Source: Microcaldota archaeon (GTDB taxonomy: Archaea; Micrarchaeota; Micrarchaeia; Micrarchaeales; CABMGC01). From it: a stretch of DNA of 40,354 bases. The notes below the pieces were generated by a model. It saw nothing but the letters and a program-made list of their open reading frames with translations, was not told the origin of the DNA and ran no database searches. The DNA is taken from NCBI GenBank assembly GCA_021850705.1, contig JAJZKU010000007.1, positions 1 to 40,354 of the forward strand, read 5' to 3'. The translations under genes were made by a program, and so were the position numbers. Positions 32,995 to 39,216 of this stretch are shown here, one piece after another (the stretch's first letter is position 1; the number at the start of each line of letters is the position of its first letter).

Positions 32995-34650
32995 ATGCCG
33001 GTAGTTAAGATAAACAAGCGTTACTTCAATTCGCTATTAAAGTTGAGGATGAGCGACGAGCAGCTGAAGGACCAGATATCAAAGCTTGGGCTTGAAATAG
33101 AGAGCATGAGTAAGGATGAGATTGAGATAGAACTGAGCCCTTCAAGGCCTGACCTTCTCGATCCGGTAGGAATTGCAAGGGCTTTGCGCTACTTCATGCA
33201 TAAGAGCGATAAGTTCCACTACACGCTTGATAATAAGAAGCCCGAGATGACAATAACTGTCTCCAGCAGCGTAAAGAACGTAAGGCCGTTTATTGCAGGC
33301 ATGGTCGTCAAAGGGATTAAGCTTGATGAAACCTCTCTGCAGCAGCTGATGTCATTCACAGACAAGTTCTGCGATACTTTCGGCAGGAAGAGGAAGAAGA
33401 TTGCGATAGGGATACATAACCTTGATTCCATAGAATCGATGGATCTCTCGTATACGCTTGCAAAGGATGAAAAGTTCACTGCGCTTAATTCAGAAGGGCA
33501 TGAGAGTTTCAGCAGTATTCTGAAAACTAACAAGAAGGGCATCGGCTATGGAGAGGTTATAGAGTATGGAAAGTCAGGATATCCTGTGCTGAGGGATTCC
33601 AAAGGGGTCCTTGCCCTTATACCTATAATAAATTCGGAGAGGACAAAGGTAACAAAGTCCACAAAGAACCTCTTCGTCGACGTGACTGGAAATTCTGAAT
33701 ATGCAATCGGCAAAAGCATTGACATGCTTGCGGCTATGTTCATGGACATTGGTGCAGCTGTCTATCCCGTAGTCACCTCTTATGGAAGCTCCAGGAAAAT
33801 TTATCCTGTAATGGAATCCGGTTATATCTCCATTGCCCTTGAGGACATATGGAAGAGCCTTGGTGTCAGGTTTGACTACAGGGCAGCAATATCGCTTGCA
33901 AACAAGATGGGTTATGAAGCCGCGTCTGTGGGCAAGAGGATAAGGTTCAGTCTGCCAGAGTATAGGATAGACATAATGAACGAACAGGACATAATTGAGG
34001 ATATGGCTATTGCATACGGCTATGACTATATACAACCCATAGGATTGCCAAGCTATAATGCAGGATTGCTTGAGAGTACGACACTGAAGAACAGGAATCT
34101 GGAGAGCATAATGACAGGCATGGGATTCACACAGGTCATGAATTCCTATCTGACAAATCCGTCTGCAAATTATGAGAAGATGGAGGTAATGAAAGCCAGG
34201 GATGAAGCGGTGACGATTGCGAATTCAGTCAATTCTTCCATATCGATGCTTAGGACGTGGCTCCTTCCTTCCCTTATGGGAAATCTTTCAAAATCCCAGC
34301 ATGAAAAGATGCCGCAAAGACTGTTTGAACTGGATATGGCATTTTCCGTGAATGCATCAAAGAAGGCAACTGAGGAGTATCGCATTGCAGCAGTGGTATC
34401 TGACCCTAAGGCCAATCTTAATGACATAAAAGCGGTTTTGGAGGAGCTGATGTATATGAATAGAGTAAAGTATACGGTATCGAAATGCTCGCATGGAAGT
34501 TTTATTGAAGGAAGATGCGGAGAGATAAAGGCTGATGGCAAGAGCGTTGGATTCTTCGGTGAGATACACCCGAAAGTTCTGAACAACTTCTCTATAGATG
34601 AACCCGTATCAGCATTTGAGATAAACATTCAGAATCTTGGAATCTACTGA
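32995..34650 (+). CDS. pheT: Phenylalanyl-tRNA synthetase beta subunit
   Basis: A 551-aa archaeal/eukaryotic-type beta subunit, without the bacterial OB-fold and anticodon-binding extension. Recognisable parts are ELSPSRPDLLDPVGIARAL near 45, the B3/B4 editing region in the middle, the B5 domain (LPEYRIDIMNEQDIIED with AYGYDY), and a class II-like pseudo-catalytic domain to the end (FFGEIHPKVLNNF). The ATG directly follows the pheS stop codon, so the two subunits are translated together. The last seven bases overlap the convergent rfcL gene. Confidence 0.93.
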   Translation: MPVVKINKRYFNSLLKLRMSDEQLKDQISKLGLEIESMSKDEIEIELSPSRPDLLDPVGIARALRYFMHKSDKFHYTLDNKKPEMTITVSSSVKNVRPFIAGMVVKGIKLDETSLQQLMSFTDKFCDTFGRKRKKIAIGIHNLDSIESMDLSYTLAKDEKFTALNSEGHESFSSILKTNKKGIGYGEVIEYGKSGYPVLRDSKGVLALIPIINSERTKVTKSTKNLFVDVTGNSEYAIGKSIDMLAAMFMDIGAAVYPVVTSYGSSRKIYPVMESGYISIALEDIWKSLGVRFDYRAAISLANKMGYEAASVGKRIRFSLPEYRIDIMNEQDIIEDMAIAYGYDYIQPIGLPSYNAGLLESTTLKNRNLESIMTGMGFTQVMNSYLTNPSANYEKMEVMKARDEAVTIANSVNSSISMLRTWLLPSLMGNLSKSQHEKMPQRLFELDMAFSVNASKKATEEYRIAAVVSDPKANLNDIKAVLEELMYMNRVKYTVSKCSHGSFIEGRCGEIKADGKSVGFFGEIHPKVLNNFSIDEPVSAFEINIQNLGIY

Positions 34651-35873
34651 TTCTTTCCTCTCTCCTTTATGAAATCTGCTTCATCAGACTCCAGATTGAA
34701 GTGCTTCTCCATGAATGCCATGGTCTCATCATTGCCGTATGATTTCTCTCCGCTTTCCATCATCAGCTTCAGCAAAGGCATGTAGCCGTTGACTATCTCC
34801 TTCTTGTTTACATGGAATACCGGGGAGAGCTTGCCGGCTATCTCCTTGATGTACTGGCGCTCGGCTTTTGTGGTGCTCAGATATCTTATCACGCTTGGAA
34901 ATAGGTATGGATTTATCGTGCTTATGTAACCTGTATTCTGAAGGCTTACCCCTCCTGACATGAGGTCGTTCGAATATCTTAGATAACCATAGTAGTTCGT
35001 GCGTGTCGCATTGTTGTTGAACCTGCTTGCAAGGGCAAGGACGGAGTATGCATTTGCGACATCCTTCTTTGACAGATATCTTACAGGTATGTTCTGGTCC
35101 ACCCATTTGAGCAGCATGTCCTTGTCTATTCCGGAAGCAAGAGCCGCATTTCTCGATGCAAGCTTCTTTGAAGTGAATATCTTATCCAACACAGCAAAGG
35201 TCTCTACCTTCCTGTCCCTCATTCCAAGGTGCTCCAGCAGGTCAGGGCTTGCATCAACCATCGCCTCAAGGTCGTTTAGCGCAGCTCTTACATCCCCGTT
35301 TGCCCTGTTTGCTATTATGTCTACAGTTGCCTTGTCCATCGATATGCCCTCCTTTGTCAGTATGTTGTTCATCAGTGCAACTACATCGTTTGCACTTGGT
35401 TTCTTGAACTCTATCCTTTCCACATACTCCCTTAGGAAGACAAGGCTCCTGCTCCAATAATCGTTTGCCGTGAGTATGACAGGACATTTTGATTCCCTGA
35501 AAAGCTTTGTCAGGATTCCTTCTATGCCTTTGTCAAACCTTGCAGATATCTCGTCTATCTCATCGAATATGACTATGATCTTGCTGCCGAAGAGATTCCT
35601 GGATGTCGTTGCGGGGAGAAGCCTTTTCTGCAGCGTTTCCGCATCGCGGTAGTCGCTTGCGTCAAATTCTATTATCTCAAAACCATTAGAATATGCAAAC
35701 GCGTGCGCAGCTGCAGTCTTTCCTGTCCCCGTTGGCCCGTATATCAGTAGCGGCCTTTGCTTCTTGCCGGATTGCACTTCTGCACCGTAATTTATCAGCC
35801 TGTCAATCTGGTTCCTATTACCAATAATCATGTTGAGCGTAATAGGAGCATATTTCTCGCAGAATGAGGGCAT
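34644..35873 (-). CDS. rfcL: Replication factor C large subunit
   Basis: A 409-aa AAA+ clamp-loader subunit that loads PCNA onto primed DNA. Walker A GPTGTGKT is at 46-53, Walker B FDEID at 103-107, sensor 1 VILTAND and sensor 2 ANGDVRAALND are present, and a helical collar domain follows (about 230-400). Many archaeal RfcL proteins carry a C-terminal lysine-rich tail and a PCNA-interacting Q-x-x-L-x-x-F-F box; here the protein ends NLESDEADFIKERGKNQ with no such box. Promoter shared or overlapping with tRNA-Glu. Confidence 0.93.
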   Translation of the reverse strand: MPSFCEKYAPITLNMIIGNRNQIDRLINYGAEVQSGKKQRPLLIYGPTGTGKTAAAHAFAYSNGFEIIEFDASDYRDAETLQKRLLPATTSRNLFGSKIIVIFDEIDEISARFDKGIEGILTKLFRESKCPVILTANDYWSRSLVFLREYVERIEFKKPSANDVVALMNNILTKEGISMDKATVDIIANRANGDVRAALNDLEAMVDASPDLLEHLGMRDRKVETFAVLDKIFTSKKLASRNAALASGIDKDMLLKWVDQNIPVRYLSKKDVANAYSVLALASRFNNNATRTNYYGYLRYSNDLMSGGVSLQNTGYISTINPYLFPSVIRYLSTTKAERQYIKEIAGKLSPVFHVNKKEIVNGYMPLLKLMMESGEKSYGNDETMAFMEKHFNLESDEADFIKERGKNQ

Positions 35874-35894
35874 AGTATTAATTTATCTGTAAGG

Positions 35895-35904
35895 AATATA
35901 ATAG
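35895..35904. promoter_or_regulatory. AT-rich core, probable shared TATA box for rfcL and tRNA-Glu
   Basis: AATATAATAG lies 22-31 bp before the rfcL ATG on the minus strand and 25-34 bp before the tRNA-Glu 5' end on the plus strand. No other TATA-like sequence in the 55-bp gap has better spacing for either gene. Confidence 0.45.
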
Positions 35905-35928
35905 TTCTCAATTAATTCTAAGTGCTAT

Positions 35929-36003
35929 GCTCCGATCGTCTAGTCCGGTCAAGGACGCAGGCCTCTCACGCCTGTAACCCGGGTTCAAATCCCGGCCGGA
36001 GCA
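35929..36003 (+). tRNA. tRNA-Glu (anticodon CUC)
   Basis: A 75-nt cloverleaf including discriminator A. The acceptor strands are GCTCCGA and CCGGAGC, with one mismatch at the base of the stem (A7-C66). The anticodon stem CAGGC/GCCTG encloses CTCTCAC, giving anticodon CTC for GAG glutamate codons. The T arm is CCGGG-TTCAAAT-CCCGG. No CCA and no intron are present. It is immediately upstream of the small-membrane-protein repeat array. Confidence 0.95.
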
Positions 36004-36038
36004 CTTTTGTCAGAACAAGGAAGAAAGATAAGAATGAA

Positions 36039-36224
36039 TTATCGCTGCTTTTTCTGCTTGGATTTCTGTTGTTCTTGGCGCTCCAGATCCTTCATTATGG
36101 AACGGTACCACCAGCGCAAACCAAGGTAAGACCCAATCCCAAAAAACGCCGAACCCAGAATCACAATCAGTAGTCCAATCCATGGAAAACTCATTATATC
36201 AAATACAAACTCGTCCAAGGTCAT
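36039..36224 (-). CDS. Array protein A1, one-helix membrane protein with basic tail
   Basis: A 61-aa protein, the most downstream of the five array genes. The N-terminus is acidic (MTLDEFVFDI), one hydrophobic helix spans about 13-36 (FPWIGLLIVILGSAFFGIG), then comes LRWWYRSIMKDL and a Gln/Lys tail ending KQKKQR. The last two codons (QR) are not in the other copies. With positive charge at the C-terminus, the tail should be cytoplasmic. The ATG is the only start after the conserved 53-nt spacer; longer open frames that run back through the spacer into the previous gene are artefacts of the repeat. Function unknown. Confidence 0.75.
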   Translation of the reverse strand: MTLDEFVFDIMSFPWIGLLIVILGSAFFGIGSYLGLRWWYRSIMKDLERQEQQKSKQKKQR

Positions 36225-36277
36225 TTTTAAGCTTTGTTGGGAAGTCGACACTTGGAATAGTATAGGATAGGCCACTA
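36225..36277 (-). repeat. 53-nt array spacer (copy 1)
   Basis: Lies between the stop of B2 and the start of A1. Read on the minus strand it ends GCTTAAAA directly before the ATG and contains CCTATCCTATACTATTCC about 30-45 bases upstream, a possible promoter. It carries the GTCGAC variant. It differs from the other spacers by one or two bases at most. Confidence 0.85.
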
Positions 36278-36529
36278 TCACTTTTTCTGCTTGGGTTTCT
36301 GTTGCTGTTGGCGTTGCAAATCCTTCATTATGGAACGGTACCACCAGCGCAGTCCATACGCAGACCCAACACAACTCGGTACAAACACTAGCAGGAAGAC
36401 AGGAAATAGTACCATTATTGCAGGGCCATTCAAGAGATATGACACTAACGTCACTAGGACAGCAAGTACAAGCGACACAATCAGTACCAAGTACAGGAAC
36501 TTCATCAGATATAAATACCGCATTTTCAT
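36278..36529 (-). CDS. Array protein B2, two-helix membrane protein with basic tail
   Basis: An 83-aa protein. Two hydrophobic helices at about 8-33 (FLYLVLIVSLVLAVLV) and 36-57 (IMVLFPVFLLVFVPSCV) are separated by a tight NGP turn. From GSAYGLRWWYRSIMKDL onward it matches the type A proteins, and it ends QQQQKPKQKK. The N-terminus is short and basic (MKMRYLY). A second ATG two codons in is possible. All arginine codons are CGN. Function unknown. Confidence 0.78.
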   Translation of the reverse strand: MKMRYLYLMKFLYLVLIVSLVLAVLVTLVSYLLNGPAIMVLFPVFLLVFVPSCVGSAYGLRWWYRSIMKDLQRQQQQKPKQKK

Positions 36530-36582
36530 TTTTAAGCTTTGTTGGGAAGTTGACACTTGGAATAGTATAGGATAGGCCACTA
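36530..36582 (-). repeat. 53-nt array spacer (copy 2)
   Basis: Between the stop of A3 and the start of B2; same length and nearly the same sequence as the other three, with the GTTGAC variant. Confidence 0.85.
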
Positions 36583-36762
36583 TCACTTTTTCTGCTTGGA
36601 TTTCTGCTGCTGTCGGTGCTCTAAATCCTTCAGTATGGAACGGTACCACCAGCGCAAACCAAGGTAAGACCCTATCACGCCAACAGTCAAACAAGCAACC
36701 ACAATCAATAGTCCAATCCATGGAAAACTCATTATATCAGATACGATCTCATCCAAAGTCAT
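36583..36762 (-). CDS. Array protein A3, one-helix membrane protein with basic tail
   Basis: A 59-aa member of type A (MTLDEIVSDI, helix FPWIGLLIVVACLTVGVIG, then GLRWWYRSILKDLEHR and the tail QQQKSKQKK). Its last 20 residues are the same as those of B4 next to it rather than those of A1, so the 3' ends seem to be exchanged between neighbours of different type. Arginine codons are CGC, CGT and CGA. Confidence 0.76.
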   Translation of the reverse strand: MTLDEIVSDIMSFPWIGLLIVVACLTVGVIGSYLGLRWWYRSILKDLEHRQQQKSKQKK

Positions 36763-36815
36763 TTTTAAGCTTTGTTGGGAAGTTGACACTTGGAATAGTA
36801 TAGGATAGGCCACTA
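36763..36815 (-). repeat. 53-nt array spacer (copy 3)
   Basis: Between the stop of B4 and the start of A3; GTTGAC variant, as in copy 2. Confidence 0.85.
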
Positions 36816-37067
36816 TCACTTTTTCTGCTTGGATTTCTGTTGCTGTCGGTGCTCTAAATCCTTCAGTATGGAACGGTACCACCAGCGCAGTCCATACGCA
36901 GACCCAACAGCGCTCAATACAAACCCTGGCAGGAAGACAGGGAATATCACTATTATCCACGGGCCATTCAAGAGATATGACGCTGACATCACTAGGACAG
37001 CAAGTACAAGCGACACAATCAGTACCAAGTACAGGAACTTCATCAGATATAAATACCGCATTTTCAT
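36816..37067 (-). CDS. Array protein B4, two-helix membrane protein with basic tail
   Basis: An 83-aa member of type B. The first 27 residues are identical to B2 (MKMRYLYLMKFLYLV onward), the middle diverges (VMSASYLLNGPWIIVIFPVF against VTLVSYLLNGPAIMVLFPVF), and the end GLRWWYRSILKDLEHR with QQQKSKQKK matches A3. Two membrane helices and a basic cytoplasmic tail are predicted. Confidence 0.78.
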   Translation of the reverse strand: MKMRYLYLMKFLYLVLIVSLVLAVLVMSASYLLNGPWIIVIFPVFLPGFVLSAVGSAYGLRWWYRSILKDLEHRQQQKSKQKK

Positions 37068-37120
37068 TTTTAAGCTTTGTTGGGAAGTCGACACTTGGAA
37101 TAGTATAGGATAGGCCACTA
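37068..37120 (-). repeat. 53-nt array spacer (copy 4)
   Basis: Between the stop of A5 and the start of B4; GTCGAC variant, as in copy 1. The sequence upstream of A5 shares only the first 24 bases of this spacer (to GTTGGCAAGTTGG) and then differs. Confidence 0.85.
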
Positions 37121-37300
37121 TCACTTTTTCTGCTTGGATTTCTGTTGCTCGTGGCGGTCTAAATCCCTCTTTATGGAACGGTACCACCAGCGCAGGCCAA
37201 AGTAAGACCATATCAAACCAGCAGTCAAACCAGCAACCACAATCAGTAGTCCAATCCATGGAAAACTCATTATATCAAATACAAACTCGTCCAAGGTCAT
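37121..37300 (-). CDS. Array protein A5, one-helix membrane protein with basic tail
   Basis: A 59-aa type A protein, the first gene of the array in the direction of transcription. It reads MTLDEFVFDI, helix FPWIGLLIVVAGLTAGLIW, then SYFGLRWWYRSIKRDLDR and HEQQKSKQKK. It is easily missed because it is under 60 codons. It contains the only AGG arginine codon of the array. Upstream, CATATATC about 35-45 bases before the ATG, read on the minus strand, could be the promoter of the whole array. Confidence 0.76.
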   Translation of the reverse strand: MTLDEFVFDIMSFPWIGLLIVVAGLTAGLIWSYFGLRWWYRSIKRDLDRHEQQKSKQKK

Positions 37301-37358
37301 TTTTAAGCTTTGTTGGCAAGTTGGCAGATATATGATACGTAGATAGTTTAGAATAAGT

Positions 37359-37613
37359 TCAGTCCTTTCTCTTCATGGCTTTTAGTTCCTTCAGTATAAC
37401 GATGGATGAAGCAATTCCGGCTATGCTTAAGCCTATCGCTGCGCCTGCAGCAATATGAAGCAACTGCTTTTCTGGCACATCTGCAGTATTTATCCCAGAG
37501 AAGCGTATCCCTGCCAGCCCTGCACCTAAAATAGAGCTCGTTGCCGTGAATTTGATCCCTTCGTTTATCAGGTACTTTTTAGGGCCATCTTGTCTTTCTC
37601 TTTTGAAGTGCAT
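37359..37613 (-). CDS. Small two-helix membrane protein, divergent paralogue a
   Basis: An 84-aa protein of unknown family. A basic N-terminus (MHFKRERQDGPKKYL) is followed by two Gly/Ala-rich hydrophobic helices (SSILGAGLAGI; LLHIAAGAAIGLSIAGIASSIVIL) and a basic end (KELKAMKRKD). It resembles the protein encoded at 37756 on the other strand: both have (K/R)-x-L-x-x-E-x-x-KF-x-A, GA-x-x-AGI, and end in KELK plus lysines. A TATA-like CAATATTTAATAATC lies about 30-44 bp upstream. Confidence 0.66.
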   Translation of the reverse strand: MHFKRERQDGPKKYLINEGIKFTATSSILGAGLAGIRFSGINTADVPEKQLLHIAAGAAIGLSIAGIASSIVILKELKAMKRKD

Positions 37614-37755
37614 GATAAACGAAGAACTAATATGAGTATTATGATTATTAAATATTGTTTTTTACAGGAGGAACTCAATACGATGTGTGCCGTATAAAAC
37701 TGTGATTTGTAGTTATCTTTAAAAATCATAAATTTTATTAGTGACATGTGAAGAG
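37614..37755. promoter_or_regulatory. Divergent promoter region between the two related small membrane-protein genes
   Basis: Minus strand: CAATATTTAATAATC (37643-37657) for the gene ending at 37613. Plus strand: CTTTAAAAAT (37717-37726), about 30 bp before the ATG at 37756. The 142-bp gap holds no other gene that I can support. Confidence 0.45.
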
Positions 37756-37995
37756 ATGGAGATTTCAAAAAAACTGAAAGATAAATACGCCGAGAACAGG
37801 CATCTCGTACCTGAGGTGCGTAAGTTCGCTGCGTCAGGAGCTTTCGTAGGAGCTTCTGTAGCAGGTATTGGAGGGGTTGCTGCAGGTATGCACGGAGTAG
37901 GTGTTGGAGAGATTACAGCGTATGTAGGATCTTCTGCTTTGATCGGCGCTGTTGGATTAGGGATAATGGCTTTCAAGGAATTGAAGAGAAAGTAA
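37756..37995 (+). CDS. Small two-helix membrane protein, divergent paralogue b
   Basis: A 79-aa protein related to the one at 37359. A charged N-terminus (MEISKKLKDKYAENRHLVPEVRKF) precedes two Gly/Ala-rich helices (GAFVGASVAGIGGVAAG; AYVGSSALIGAVGLGIMAF) and the end KELKRK. The small-residue pattern suggests tight helix packing or oligomers. GTGA four bases before the ATG at 37756 supports that start; a GTG at 37741 would add five residues. Function unknown. Confidence 0.66.
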   Translation: MEISKKLKDKYAENRHLVPEVRKFAASGAFVGASVAGIGGVAAGMHGVGVGEITAYVGSSALIGAVGLGIMAFKELKRK

Positions 37996-38377
37996 TAGAC
38001 TGGAATAGCATAAAGCAAGTATATTGCGCGATCTGTTGACGCATTTTGCATTTTTATTAGGCATCCGCAGGTATGGCCGGAAGGATAGGAAGTGTTAAAT
38101 ATCTAGCAGTGCATATAGTAGTGAAAGAATTTCTGGTACAGATAGGTCATCTTATCCTGAAAAGATTAAGGTAAACATGGCGGCAATCTAAATATATAGA
38201 ATTACTTTTTGAGATTTTAGCCGTTTTGCAGATTTTATAACAATCGGTCATTTTGCCAGGAGTTCTTTTGACATTCAAAGTATGCAGGGTTTTGAAAAGA
38301 TATAAAAACCTTGAGTTATACATACACTTACAGAATTTTTATACAAAGCACAGCGATGGCTTTATACAGGTCTATTT
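37996..38377. other. Apparently gene-free 382-bp interval
   Basis: No open frame of convincing length or composition is seen on either strand. The last 80 bp hold likely promoter elements for the uL30 gene: AAGATATAAAAACC near 38300 and ATTTTTATACAAAG near 38335-38348, the latter about 30-40 bp before the ATG. The remaining 300 bp are AT-rich with short GC patches (for example CATCCGCAGGTATGGCCGG near 38065) and could hold a small RNA, but I see no fold I would defend. Confidence 0.5.
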
Positions 38378-38803
38378 ATGAAGACGCATCTTGAGAACAA
38401 GCTAATTGCCATAGTAAGAGTTAGAGGAACCTATGGAGTAAGGCATGATATAAAGGAGACCATGAAGAGGATGAACCTTAACAGGGTCAACAGCATGGTA
38501 CTGCTTTATGGCAATAAGGCCAATATAGGCATGATCAACAAATGCAGCGACTTCGTGACTTACGGAGAGATAGATAATGAGACATTGGAGCTCGTCGCAA
38601 AGAGAAAGGAGATTAAGGTTGAAAAAACGGACATTGATAACGTCTCGACAGGGAAGAAGAGCCCTAAGGAGGTTATCCCTATGCCAATAAGGATGCATCC
38701 TCCAAGAAAGGGCTACAGGGGCATAAAACAGAGCTACAAGGCAGGAGGAGACCTTGGATACAGAGGCAAGGAGATAAACTCACTGATAAAGAGAATGGCA
38801 TAA
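38378..38803 (+). CDS. Large-subunit ribosomal protein uL30 (L30/L7e)
   Basis: A 141-aa archaeal-length uL30. The N-terminal core IAIVRVRGTYGVRHDIKETM and the RMNLNRVNSMVLL strand-helix unit are diagnostic, and the C-terminal extension (MHPPRKGYRGIKQSYKAGGDLGYRG) is the archaeal/eukaryotic L7e feature. The ATG follows a TATA-like box by about 30-40 bp with no obvious ribosome-binding sequence, so the transcript may be nearly leaderless. Ten bases separate it from uL15, the usual archaeal order at the end of the spc-type ribosomal operon. Confidence 0.94.
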   Translation: MKTHLENKLIAIVRVRGTYGVRHDIKETMKRMNLNRVNSMVLLYGNKANIGMINKCSDFVTYGEIDNETLELVAKRKEIKVEKTDIDNVSTGKKSPKEVIPMPIRMHPPRKGYRGIKQSYKAGGDLGYRGKEINSLIKRMA

Positions 38804-38813
38804 GGTTATTTTT

Positions 38814-39209
38814 ATGGTATTAAGAGTTAAGAAAAAGAGCAGGAAGTTTTTAGGAAGCAGGAGCTGGGGAGTAGGCAACATAAAGAACGCCAGAGGCTCC
38901 GGAGACCGTGGAGGGACAGGAAGAGGAGGAAAGAAGGGAAAGTGGACACACACGGTAGTTTATGAGAAGGATTCGATAAAGAAGGTAGGTTTCAGCCCTT
39001 GGAGGAAGAAGAACTATTCTGAGATAAACCTTGAGGACATCTCAAAGAACATGGATAAGCTCAAGAAGGACAATGAGATAATGTTAAGGAATTACAAGGT
39101 ACTCAGCAGGGGAGAGATAAACGTGCCTGTAAAGATATCCGCAAAGTCATTTTCAAAGAAGGCTGAAGAGAAGATAAAGGCAGCAGGAGGAGAAGCGGTA
39201 AAGCTTTAG
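38814..39209 (+). CDS. Large-subunit ribosomal protein uL15
   Basis: A 131-aa uL15. The basic, glycine-rich N-terminal extension (KSRKFLGSRSWGVGNIKNAR, then GGTGRGGKKGKW) binds rRNA, and the C-terminal domain carries YKVLSRGEINVPVKISAKSFS with KAAGGEAVKL at the end. It is shorter than many archaeal homologues (about 145-155 aa). In most archaea secY follows; here a glycosyltransferase begins seven bases after the stop. Confidence 0.94.
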   Translation: MVLRVKKKSRKFLGSRSWGVGNIKNARGSGDRGGTGRGGKKGKWTHTVVYEKDSIKKVGFSPWRKKNYSEINLEDISKNMDKLKKDNEIMLRNYKVLSRGEINVPVKISAKSFSKKAEEKIKAAGGEAVKL

Positions 39210-39216
39210 TGTATAC

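Larger units (their letters stand above)
36039..37300 (-). repeat. Tandem repeat, exact 538-bp period, about 2.3 copies, with five small genes
   Basis: Start codons of the one-helix genes (type A) lie at 36224, 36762 and 37300, and those of the two-helix genes (type B) at 36529 and 37067; every A-A and B-B distance is exactly 538 bp. One unit is A (180 bp), spacer (53 bp), B (252 bp), spacer (53 bp). The most downstream A copy has a six-base longer end. The DNA is nearly identical in the spacers and in the 3' 70 bp of both gene types, and more diverged in the hydrophobic middle of each gene. Confidence 0.93.

Noticed and set aside
36291-37113. Two nearly identical 94-codon plus-strand frames in the array
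   Set aside because: They are antisense to array genes and repeat only because the array repeats.
36278-37259. Longer minus-strand frames in the array that fuse the end of one gene in another frame to the next gene (147 and 125 codons)
   Set aside because: They run through the conserved 53-nt spacer; the parts before it are out-of-frame readings of the previous array gene.
35929-38377. Integrated element bounded by a duplicated tRNA-Glu 3' end
   Set aside because: I found no second copy of the tRNA 3' sequence and no integrase gene in the window.
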